Positions 36,181 through 46,066 of a DNA stretch of 64,000 nucleotides are shown here, piece after piece. The stretch is from positions 930,001-994,000 of the forward strand of contig JACKQL020000015.1 of NCBI GenBank assembly GCA_018296165.2. Direction: 5' to 3'. Origin of the DNA: Termitomyces sp. T153. Taxonomy: Eukaryota; Basidiomycota; Agaricomycetes; Agaricales; Lyophyllaceae. Position 1 is the stretch's first letter; every line of letters begins with the position of its first letter. Position numbers and translations under genes: made by a program. A model generated the notes under the pieces. It was not told the DNA's origin. It ran no database searches and saw only the letters and a program-made list of their open reading frames with translations.

Positions 36181-36789
36181 TAGGATTTAGTACTCTCAAG
36201 CTAGTATCCAGGAGCTGCCTAGTACTGCTACTGCCCACTTACTAAGCTGGATGGCAAGTCCAACTGTTCAGCTTCCAGTTGTAGGGCACATGGTTTGCTG
36301 AAGCCATTTGGTGCAAATTCCCATGTGTCCCACTCTACACCTTGCCTTCAGCCAACTGACATGCTCCTGGTCATATGACCACGTCAGAGTTATTTCAGGA
36401 CCACCATGTCCTTACTACCAAAGACTAACACCCATGGTCTAATCTTATCTCATGCAACTTGGGGAGGGGTAGCCTGTCCAATCAGCATTGGGTCCAGTAT
36501 TTTGGTATTAGGCAATACCTAAGGGCCTCAAACCCAACACCTCAACCTTTCCATACTGGTGGTCAGCTTGTTATCAGGACAATTACCCATGCTTATTGTT
36601 TTCTATCCTCTTGGAGCATTTTCTGCAATTGGGGATTGATACCAGATTACTCTGGAACCATGACAAGGAGTGGAGATATTTCCCCTGTGAACTGACTTTA
36701 CCAAGGCCAGACTCCTGGTCATGTGGCATGCCATTTCTCTTGGCATCATCAGGATTAAGATCTGTCAGTTGCCTCACTGGAGATCACCA

Positions 36790-36899
36790 TAGGGCTTCAT
36801 GGTACCCATGCATGTGCAGGAATTGAACCCACAACCTCTAGAGTAGGAGCATGCTACCCAGCAACACAGACCAGGTAACTGTTAGGCCACCTGTCCTGT
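36790..36899 (-). mobile_element. tRNA-derived SINE head with pol III A and B boxes
   Basis: On the minus strand a TGGCCTAACAG A box (36,889-36,879) is followed at about 50 bp by a GGTTCAATTCC B box (36,829-36,819). Both match the pol III internal promoter consensus. Around them the sequence resembles a decayed tRNA (AGGACAGG leader, GTGGGTTCAATTCCTGCAC T-arm) but lacks a clean cloverleaf, so it is a SINE head rather than a tRNA gene. Its tail probably runs leftward toward 36,200, but the end is unknown. Confidence 0.6.
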
Positions 36900-37012
36900 A
36901 TAGGAGTAGCTGTTGGCAGCCCCTGGGACATCATTATGCTCTCTCTGTCCATGCCATGTAGTAATGTGGCAAGATCCAACAATTCATATGGAGCACCAAG
37001 CAGTGCTCCTGT

Positions 37013-37810
37013 CTGGTTCTGCTGACTACAGAGCTCAGTTTAACTGGGCAAGTACTTACTAGACAGACACAATGTCCTGCACTTATAACCTAGTATCCTA
37101 GGGAGGTCTGGACTGCAGATACTTGTGAGGATAAGCTAAGGGAAGCAGTCTGAGCAAGTTTGGGGTAGGGTAGTTCAGAGAAGTCTCAAACAAGGTACAA
37201 ACAAGGGTTGGGCTTGGAGGTGTGTCAAGCACAAGTCTGGGGTGAGTATTGAATGTGTGGGGCAAGTGGGGCCATGTGATGGAGTGGGGCTGGAGATTGA
37301 TGGGGGATCAATTAGTGTTGATGGGTTATGGAGCCAAGCATAGGGCAAGGTCCAGGATTAGTTATGAATGTATGGGGTCATGAATGTATGAACAGAGATA
37401 TGCACAGAGTTTGTAACAGCATTAGAGTTGAAAGGAAACTGAGCAGGCAAGACAAGATGGAGTCAAGACAAGAATGAAGTAGATTGAATGAGATGCAAGA
37501 CTAGAGACAGAAATAGAAATAGAGATGAAACCAGGAAACATAACAGACACAGAATTAAACAGACAAGTAACAGCAATATCAAGACTACTGTAGCAAATAT
37601 TGCTCTATGACTTATATACTGACTACTGGACCTCCTCCAGGGACAGTGGGTCTGATGGTGGGGCTCATTGGAGCTGTGTGGGGTTGGTAGATGTTAGTTC
37701 TGATCAGTTGGCAGGCTGCAGTGATATACTGATGAGATGTAATGTTTCCATTATGGTTTGCACAGCTTATGTTTCACACTCTGTAAGTCATAACCAATTG
37801 ATAGTTCTGT
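37013..37810 (-). repeat. old LTR relic, reverse orientation
   Basis: Begins TGTCTGGTTCTGCTGAC, matching the inner LTR end of the family, and continues with AATATCAAGACT, TATATA and GGGCTCATTGGAGCT blocks in the same order as the reversed LTR at 33,823. It loses similarity near 37,800. CpG-poor. No self-priming site is seen at its inner end, so it is a solo or 3' LTR relic. Confidence 0.6.
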
Positions 37811-37836
37811 CTACAAAGTATGAAGTAAGGTACTGT

Positions 37837-38196
37837 GTAAGGGCAACCTTTGGGGCAGCAGATTGGAGTCATGCAGCTAGCAGAGGAGAATCCAAAGTAT
37901 ATTAGTAGAGTAGACAATGATACAAATCAGTAACTAATCACCTAGCAGAGAGGAATCTGAAGAGAACAAGTCTAAGGATCCCCACTGCTTGGCGCAGTGC
38001 ATCAGTGGGCAGCAGAGGCATGGGAACTACTGTACAGGTGACTGGAGTTACTCTTAACTCTAGGGCAGTGGTTGCTGAGGTAATATAGAGAACTCTGGAG
38101 ATCTCTGGGGTTCTGAAAAGAGCCTCAGAGATGTTGGACAAGCTGCAAAGATGCTGGAACCAGTCACAGAGGTTGGAAATGGAAGTCCCCTGACAT
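37837..38196 (+). repeat. dispersed repeat, copy 1 (pair with 53,143-53,513)
   Basis: About 360 bp, beginning AAGGGCAACC and ending AAGTCCCCTGACA, shared in direct orientation with 53,143-53,513 at roughly 85% identity by eye. Both are CpG-poor and end in ..CTGACA, the same end as the LTR family, so it may be the terminal part of another LTR type. Confidence 0.65.
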
Positions 38197-38559
38197 GCTG
38201 CCTTACATAGTTAATTGTATAGTACTTTTAGGGATAGCATCACATGATGCTATCTATATAATTAAATAATAATAGACTTTATAGAGAAAGGTGAAGCAAG
38301 TAATAAGTGCTCCATTCCATACTCCTCTTTTGAGTCTGTCAATAGACTCACTTCCAATGACAAGCAAAGTAAATGAAAGAGAAAGGATGAGATATGGCAT
38401 CCCACTTGAGAGTGTGCACCAGAATTTGAGTATGAATTCCTATGTTGATCTATGGTAGAATAAAATGATTCTACATAGATGAAATATATCTCAGTGTGCT
38501 GTCCAACTATGCTGAGTGCAAAATGTGGGCTACTTAGGCTCACATGTATTGATCATGTT

Positions 38560-39620
38560 TATATGAGCTCCAATAGTAGCTCATCCAGCTTGTTTGTCCA
38601 TCTTCAAGACCTTCACTTCCTTGCTGCTCATGATGTCTGCCCAGCACTCTGATACAGCATTAGCCATATCATTAGAGCCACTAGTTTCAGCCTCAGAGGC
38701 AGTAGAAGTAGCCACTTCCATGGGGCTCCTTGTGGAGTTGTTGCTGGTTGGGCATCTGTAGTCAACACAGAATTATTGACACAGTCCATTTCCATGGATT
38801 CCTCTGAAGGTGTGTCCTCTGAAGATGCACCAGAGCTCAATGCTGGATTGATAGTGGCCAAAGGATGTAGCTGAGCAACCACCATAGCAAACAGCCTCAT
38901 ATAGGCCATTTGTGTATGCAGAGTAGTTGGGGCCAGTGCTCAACCTAAAATATAATTGAAGACTGAGCATCTTGATTAAGTCCTGCTCCCCACATATTAT
39001 TATCTGTATGGCCAAGCATGGTCAATGAATATGAAGATAAGAGAACCAGTATCCAATAACAGTCCCCTTTGGGCAGAGACATTTCCAACTCTGCTGGGGT
39101 CAGCTCCATGACCCACCATATAGTGCACTTTCTCAAGTCTGGAGCTGTATAGAAGAAGATCCAGTAGAACTTCTGAAGAAGGAGAGTGGCATAAATCTGC
39201 TCCCTTATTGTAACCTTCAATCTGCCTTTCTGAATGAGTTTCAGGATTAGTCAGATCTGTTCAGGATTCATAGGCATCTCTTGGGGAGCCCATCAATATA
39301 GTAACTTGTAGTGCAGGAATATGTGAGATATCCCTACCATCTCAGTAGAGTGGGCAAAGACCACTTTGTTACCAACAAAATCTGCATTGGTCATTGGCAA
39401 TTAGTAGAATTTGGAGTGGAGAACACCCCTGGAGTTGTTCTGGCACTCAAAGTGCCTGCAAACCAAAGTGGTTTCCCAGCCATCTAGTAGGCAGCTGAGC
39501 ACTGTATCATTCAGATGCTTGAGGTCCAACTTAGACTTCTCAGCATCAATGGCTGATAGCCATCTGGCATTAGCATTGTGCTATTCCATGCAACAATGCT
39601 CAGCAGTGTCATTGTCAGAA
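38560..39620 (-). pseudogene. unrecognised degenerate coding region in the repeat island
   Basis: On the minus strand several frames chain into protein-like text (DGWETTLVCRHFECQNNS; APDLRKCTIWWVMELTPAEL; LLSSYSLTMLGHTDN) broken by stops. CpG is absent, as in the neighbouring relics. I do not recognise the family. It could be part of another retroelement or a decayed host gene trapped in the island. Confidence 0.35.
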
Positions 39621-39989
39621 TCACTGTCCAAGATACTGTCAGGGGATGTCTCACTTGGTTCCCCTTCTCCTTCTCCAGTTCTTGTCAGATTTCCCCCACT
39701 ATAGTTTTCCTTCATTCTCCTTTCTTTTCCCTATCTATTGGTCCTAGTTTCAGCCCTCAGGCTGCACCAGTTCTCTGTCAATAATTCAGACAAGTGTGGC
39801 CCCTTTGACACTGCCACCAGCTTATGTAACTGCTGACCAATTGCTGACACATCACTTCATCTTTTTTCTCTGTCATACTGTACAGTTGTTTCTCACACTT
39901 CTGAAGCCTCTGAAGCATCACACCTGGCCTAGGGAATCTCCAGACTTGTTCTCTTTGGATTTCCCTTTGCCAGTTGTGTGATTGAGCCA

Positions 39990-42900
39990 CAGTCTCCAGA
40001 GGTCACCCTTACAGCAGAACAGGTCTCTAGATTTGATCTGGGAGCCCCCTTCTCAATTACTTGAGCTTCTACTTGGTCCCTCAAAAAAGGTCTCTTCCCC
40101 ACTAGTGTTTTAGTGCCTTTGTGCTCTCCCTATGACCCAGCAACTCCTCCAGCACCTCCCCCTGATGCTTCCAGCCCCCAGGACAATGCCTGGAGTTGTT
40201 TGCAGTCCCTAGAGACACAGGTTCAACTTATACAAGCCTCCCTTACTTCCCACACTGCCAAACTCATTGGACTCCATTAAACTACTGAAGCAGTGTCTCT
40301 TTCTCTCCAGGCCCTCCTGAAACATCTCCCCCTTGCTTCTACTCCCCCTCCTGGACTCCCTAAAGCTGCAGCAAGGTTTTCTTCTATACATAGCTTGGAG
40401 GTTCTAGCACTCTGCTCTAAACTTCCTTGCTCTACACTCCCTAATGTCTTTGATGGGGACTGTAGAGTTAGGGAACATTTCCTCCAGTCCTGCATTACCT
40501 ATATCCAGCTAAGCAGTGAAGCCTTTGCCTCTGATGCCTTGAAAATTGCTTGGAGTCTCTTCTACATAAAGGCTGACCAAGCTTCAACTTATGCACTGCA
40601 TATCTTTTGATGCCAAGGAAGAGCTGAGAGTTTCTCTGGCTGGATGGAGTTTGAGAAGGAGTTCTGAGCTGAGTTCTTTCCCCTTGACCCTGCCAAAACT
40701 GCAGCTCTTTCCCTTCAAGACCAAACCCAGTATGGTCAAGGGAAGCAGTCCCTCAATGAGTACATTGATTCTTTTCATGCCTTAGTTAAATAGGCTGGAT
40801 ATCCAGACAGTCTGCAACTTTGCCTAACCTTCTGTGATGGACTCCACCCCTCTCTTATAGATCACATTGACAGTATGGCAGAGGGGCACCCAGATGATGA
40901 GCATGTTGATATCTGGTACAAGGTGGTACATGAGCAGTAGCAGTTCATGGAACTGTAAGGTGAGTTGCAGCAGACACAATCCTCAATCTTTCCTTTCTTT
41001 TGTGGAGGGTTTACCCCCTGAGCTCCCCCTTCCACACCTGTGCTAGCATTCCCATAAGCAGGTGCAGCTCCTTCCTTCACACCTCACATTGCTCCCTTGC
41101 ACTCCCTACTCCAAGGAGTCCCAAAAGATGTCAATACCTTCCAACAGTGGTCCTCTACTCTTCTGTTGTGTCAACACTGTGGGAAGGCTGGTCACCTTGC
41201 CCACTACTGTCCCCAAGGACTAGAAGTCCACTATCTGTCAGTGTCAAAGCAAGAAGAGCTGCTCATCCAACTCCTTGCAGCCTGGGATGCAACAGGAACC
41301 TCCTCTCTGGATGCATCTATAGCCATCCAGTCTGATGAAGTGGCCAATGTATTGGAGGAGATTCCTACAGAGTCTGAGGATTTTTAAAAGTGCAATAGAT
41401 GAACTGTATGCCTCCATTGCCTAGTTCTAATTGTTTTGCCTTGCTGTTTCTAGAATCAAATACATCTATTGCTGTTGTTAATACTATGCCTGAAACAATA
41501 AGCCCCTCCTCAGATGTACAAACCCTCTCTCCAGCTGAAGTTTCTGCTGGAAACACACCTCCTAGCCCATGCCTCTGGATCTCTGCATGGGAATGCCAAC
41601 TTCCCCATCATTACATTGTTGCTTCCACCCCTTTGACCAACTCCCTAAAGCTCCAGATAGAAATTGAGATGACAGACACCCAGCAGACCCAAAGTGTGGT
41701 TGCTCTGCTTGACAGTGGGGCAACAGGCCTCTTCCTTGACACAGACTACATGCAATGACACCACCTCACCACTCACCTCCTTTCCTGTCCTATCCCCATG
41801 TACAATGTTGATGGCATGCTCAATGAAGCTGGCTCTATTTGCTCTATGGTGGACTTGGTTCTCCACTACCAAGACTACTCAAAGTGAGCTGCTTTTGCTG
41901 TCAATAGTTTGGGAAAGCAAGACATAATCTTGGGGTTCACCTGGCTGCATGAGCACAACTCAGAGATTGACTGGACTCAGAGTGAGGTGAAGAAGAGTTG
42001 TTGCTCCATCACTGCACTACCTGTACAGAAGAGGCCCATAAAGAGCAAAGAGCCAAGGTTTGTGAGTGTGCTGCTGTGCATGCTTGTCATGCTGAGCATC
42101 TCCCTTATGCTGATTTCAACCTCCTGAGTCCCCCCCCTCTAGCATTCCCTCATAAAGAGGCCCTCTATGAGGATGTCTGAGGTGTTGGGTGTGAATCTCT
42201 AGAGGGAGAGGGAGGTGAAGGAGAATGGACCAGTACTCTGAATGCAGAGTCTCCAGATGAAACTATAGAGGTGGGTGATAGGATCTATGCTACAACCCTC
42301 TGCCCCCTTCCTACAGTGGCAGAGATTTGGGCCAGTCAGACTACTTCTTAAAGTCTGGCTGAGGCATTTGCAGCAAATTCACAGCCCAAGCTTTCCTGTA
42401 GCACCATTCCCAATCACCTCTATGACTTTGAGGATGTATTCTCCAAGGCCTCCTTTGATTCACTTCCAGAGCACAAGCAGTGGGATCATGCAATTGAACT
42501 GATACCAGATGCTGAGCCCTCCAGCTGCAAGGTCTATCCACTTGTGCCCCATGAGCAGGATGAACTGGATGCTTTCCTGCAGGAGAATCTTAGTTCAGGA
42601 TAAATACAACCCTCCAAGTCTCTAATGGTCTCCCCAGTCTTCTTTATTAAGAAGAAGGATGGGTCTCTTTGTCTAGTTCAGAATTATTATGTTCTAAATG
42701 CAATGATAGTGAAGAACTGCTATCCTTTGCCACTCATCTCAGAACTTGTCAATAACCTTTGAGGTGCATACTACTTTACAAAGTTTGATGTTCATTGGGG
42801 CTACAACAATGTATGCATCAAAGAAGGAGATGAGTGGAAGGCAGCATTCCAAACTAATCACAGACTCTTTGAACCTCTGATAATGTTCTTTGGTCTCATC

Positions 42901-43723
42901 AATAGCCCAGCCACCTTTCAGACTATGATGAATGACATTTTCCATGATCTGATTGTAGAAGGTGTTGTCTGTATGTATCTTGATGATATCCTCATCTACA
43001 CAAAAACTCTGGAAGAGCATTGCTGGGTCATACACATTGTCTTGGAATGCCTCCACCAACACTAGCTCTATTTAAAGCCTAAGAAGTGTGAATTTGAACA
43101 GACTAAGATGGAGTACCTGGGTTTGATCATTTTGCATGGAATGGCCAAGATGGACTCCATTAAAGTGGCAGGTGTAGCAGAGTGGCCTGAGCCAAAGAAC
43201 AAGAAGAAAGTTCAGGCCTTCCTTGGGTTTGTCAATTTCTATCGGAGGTTCATACAGGATTTCTCCTACAATGCACATCCTCTCTTTGACCTCAGAGTTA
43301 AGGATACAGCATGACAGTGGGAGCCCTCATAGCAAGCTGCCTTTGATGCCCTCAAGCAAGCTGTGACTTCAAAGCCTGTCCTCCTGTTCCCTGACAATAA
43401 CTCTCTATTTTATGTGGAAGCAGATAGCTCAGACTTTGCTATAGGGGCAGTCCTCTCCTAGCAATCAAAGGAGGATGGTGAATGGCATCTAGTAGCCTTC
43501 TACTCCAAAAGCCTTAATATAGTAGAATAGAAATATGAGATTCATGACAAGGAGATGCTGGCAATCATTTGGTTCTTTGAAGAATGGTGGCATTTCCTTG
43601 AGGGTGCATGGCATAAGTTTAAAGTCTGGACAGACTACAAGAACCTGGAGTACTTTCATTCTGCTAAGAAACTCAATCAACATCAAGCTTAGTAGTCTCT
43701 GTATCTGGCCAACTTTGACTCCT
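39990..43723 (+). pseudogene. Ty3/gypsy (chromovirus-like) gag-PR-RT-RNase H relic, cut off before integrase
   Basis: A decayed retrotransposon polyprotein on the plus strand. Gag is at about 40,380-41,390, with LQSCITYIQLSSEAFASDAL and the zinc knuckle CQHCGKAGHLAHYCPQG. The protease is near 41,700 with LLDSGATGLFL. Reverse transcriptase is at about 42,480-43,300 with YFTKFDV and the active-site box YLDDILIYT. RNase H follows with FYVEADSSDFAIGAVLS and [11 protein letters not shown]. The coding text is broken by at least ten stops, many of them TAG or TGA where the family usually has Arg, Gln or Trp, and it ends abruptly at the LTR tip at 43,724. No integrase is present. Non-functional. Confidence 0.88.
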
Positions 43724-43763
43724 TGTCACGACCTGTTCCCTGAAGCCCCATACACTGCCCAAC
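43724..43763 (+). repeat. 40-bp forward LTR tip
   Basis: First 40 bases of the LTR (TGTCACGACCTGTTCCCTGA...) fused directly to the RNase H relic on the left and to the inner end of a reversed LTR on the right. The reversed LTR at 43,764-44,875 lacks just this tip at its own far end. Confidence 0.75.
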
Positions 43764-44875
43764 TGTCAGGTTCCGCTGACCATAGGGGCTCAGCTACACT
43801 GGGTGAGTCCTTACTAGGCGAACGTGATTCTCTGCACTGACAACCGAGCACTCAGAGGTGTTCCAAGCACTGGGGACATGTGAGGATAGCCAGGGGAGAT
43901 TGATCCGAGCAAGTCTGGGGAGGTCTGGAGGAGTAGAGGATGGGTTGCGGGGGAGGGGGGCAGACTTGGCGGGGTTCAGGTATAAGTCCATGTGTAAGTA
44001 TTGTGGGTGTGGAGGAGGCGGAGGCTATGCGGATGACAGGAGTGGAGCCAGAGTTCTGATGGGGGATCAACAGGGGTTGATGGGGTTTGGAGCCAAGTGT
44101 ATAGCAGGGTCCAGGGTTGGTAATGAGTGTCAGAGGTTTGTAATTGTAACTGCGGAGTTTGTGAGAATGTTATGGTTGAGAGGACTTGAACACAATAGAC
44201 AGAATCAAACGGGATGAGATGGAGTCGAACAAAATGAGACAAAGACAAGAAGAGAATGAGAATAGATTCAGGCAGAGACATGGAATGATAATGAAAAGAT
44301 AACAGAACAGAGATGAGATAAGACTGGGAGACTGAGAATAAGGAAAATGAGACATGGGACACAAAACACGAGAAGAAACAATCAGGAACACATCAGGAAA
44401 GGCCGGTACGTAGGTAAGTAGATAATCTCAAGACTAGAGTACGAGGAGCTACTCTATGTCTTATATACTGACTACTGAAGAGCTTTGGGAATGTTGGCTG
44501 TGGTGGCGGGGCTTGGCGGAGCTCAGCAGAGTTGATGGGTGTTGGTTACGACCAGAGGGCGGGCTGCATTGATATGTTGATGGGATCAATTGTGATGCAG
44601 TCCGTTCTGAGGTTGTTGTGATACCCCAGGGTAAGTCAGGGGAGCCAGGGTGTCAAGTTGATGATGTGTAATGGGGTCAGGCACGGCGGAGAAGTGGTCC
44701 CAGGAGCTCAGGAAGTCCAGGGAAGGTGCCGGCGGCTGCAGGGAAGACGTCAGAGTTGGCCAGGGGGCTGTCAGAGTTAGCCAAGAATGTGTTGGAGTTA
44801 GCTGGAGTAGGTGCGGAGTGCTGGGGAAGTTTGACAAAGCATTGGGGGGGTTCCAGGGGAACGGGGGTTTGTCGG
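43764..44875 (-). repeat. LTR, reverse orientation (left arm of palindrome)
   Basis: 1.1-kb CpG-rich LTR on the minus strand, starting TGTCAGGTTCCGCTGACC on the plus strand and missing about 40 bp of its outer tip. It is nearly identical, inverted, to 44,908-46,053. TATA box, AGTCTTGAGATTAT and the T/C-rich tract are all present. Confidence 0.85.
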
Positions 44876-44907
44876 TGTCACGACCCATTCCCTGAAGCCC
44901 CGTACAA
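44876..44907 (+). repeat. 32-bp forward LTR tip at the palindrome centre
   Basis: A second LTR start (TGTCACGACCCATTCCCTGA...GTACAA) placed directly before the full 5' LTR start at 44,908, forming the spacer of the inverted repeat. Confidence 0.75.
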
Positions 44908-45349
44908 TGTCATGACCCATTCCCTGAAGCCCCGTACACTGCCCAACAAACCCCTGTTCCCCCGGAACCCCCCAACGCTTTGTTGAACTTCCCCAGCACT
45001 CCGCACCTACTCCAGCTAACTCCGGCACATTCTTGGCTAACTCCAACAGCCCCCTGGCCAACTCTGACGTCTTCCCTGCAGCCACCAGCGCTTCCCCTGG
45101 ACTTCCTGAGCCCCTGGGACCACTCCTCCGCCGTGCCTGACCCCATTACACATCATCAACTTGACACCCTGGCTCCCCTGACTTACCCTGGGGTATCACA
45201 ACAACCTCAGAACGGACTGCATCACAATTGATCCCATCAACATATCAATGCAGCCCGCTCTCTGGTCGTAACCAACACCCATCAACTCTGCTGAGCTCCG
45301 CCAAGCCACGCCACCACAGCCAACGTCCCCAAAGCTCTTCAGTAGTCAG

Positions 45350-45357
45350 TATATAAG
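45350..45357 (+). promoter_or_regulatory. LTR TATA box
   Basis: TATATAAG, 32 bp upstream of AGTCTTGAG, the usual spacing to a pol II start. Conserved in all LTR copies, including the old ones. Confidence 0.7.
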
Positions 45358-45381
45358 ACATAGAGTAGCTCCTCGTACTCT

Positions 45382-45395
45382 AGTCTTGAGATTAT
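45382..45395 (+). promoter_or_regulatory. presumed 5' end of element RNA (self-primer)
   Basis: AGTCTTGAGATTAT, exactly complementary to 46,053-46,066. Placement at the RNA 5' end is inferred from the TATA spacing. Confidence 0.65.
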
Positions 45396-46052
45396 CTACT
45401 TACCTACGTACCGGCCTTTCCTGATGTGTTCCTGATTGTTTCTTCTCGTGTTTTGTGTCCCATGTCTCATTTTCCTTATTCTCAGTCTCCCAGTCTTATC
45501 TCATCTCTGTTCTGTTATCTTTTCATTATCATTCCATGTCTCTGCCTGAATCTATTCTCATTCTCTTCTTGTCTTTGTCTCATTTTGTTCGACTCCATCT
45601 CATCCCGTTTGATTCTGTCTATTGTGTTCAAGTCCTCTCAACCATAACATTCTCACAAACTCCGCAGTTACAATTACAAACCTCTGACACTCATTACCAA
45701 CCCTGGACCCTGCTATACACTTGGCTCCAAACCCCATCAACCCCTGTTGATCCCCCATCAGAACTCTGGCTCCACTCCTGTCATCCGCATAGCCTCCGCC
45801 TCCTCCACACCCGCAATACTCACACACAGACTTATGCCTGAACCCTGCCAAGCCCGTCCCCCTTCTCCACAACTCGTCCTCTACTCCTCTGGACCTCCCC
45901 GGACTTGCTTGGATCAATTTTCCCTGGCTATCCTCACAAGTCTCCAGTGTTTGGAATACCTCCGAGTGCCTGGTTGTCAGTGCAGGGAATCATGTCTGCC
46001 TAGTAAGGACTCGCCCAGTGTAGCTGAGCCCCCATGGTCAGCGGAACCTGAC

Positions 46053-46066
46053 ATAATCTCAAGACT
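46053..46066 (+). promoter_or_regulatory. primer-binding site pairing with the element's own RNA 5' end
   Basis: ATAATCTCAAGACT begins at the last base of the 5' LTR. It does not resemble the usual tRNA-complementary site (no TGG start), but is a perfect 14-nt complement of 45,382-45,395, as in Tf1-type self-priming. Confidence 0.65.

Larger units (their letters stand above)
44908..46053 (+). repeat. 5' LTR (right arm of palindrome)
   Basis: 1,146 bp, TGTCATGACCC ... AACCTGACA. It holds a TATATAAG box at 45,350-45,357 and the presumed RNA start at 45,382. A 73-codon frame beginning MFLIVSSRV is present in every young LTR copy and is simply LTR sequence. Confidence 0.87.

Noticed and set aside
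36815..36899. Functional tRNA gene on the minus strand
   Set aside because: Boxes are good but acceptor and anticodon stems do not pair, and it lies among mutated repeats.
45426..45841. Open frames beginning MFLIVSSRV and MSHVSFSLFS, repeated at 44,362, 45,455 and 51,804
   Set aside because: They are identical because they lie in LTR copies. The sequence is a T/C-rich low-complexity leader in three overlapping frames and old copies do not keep it open.
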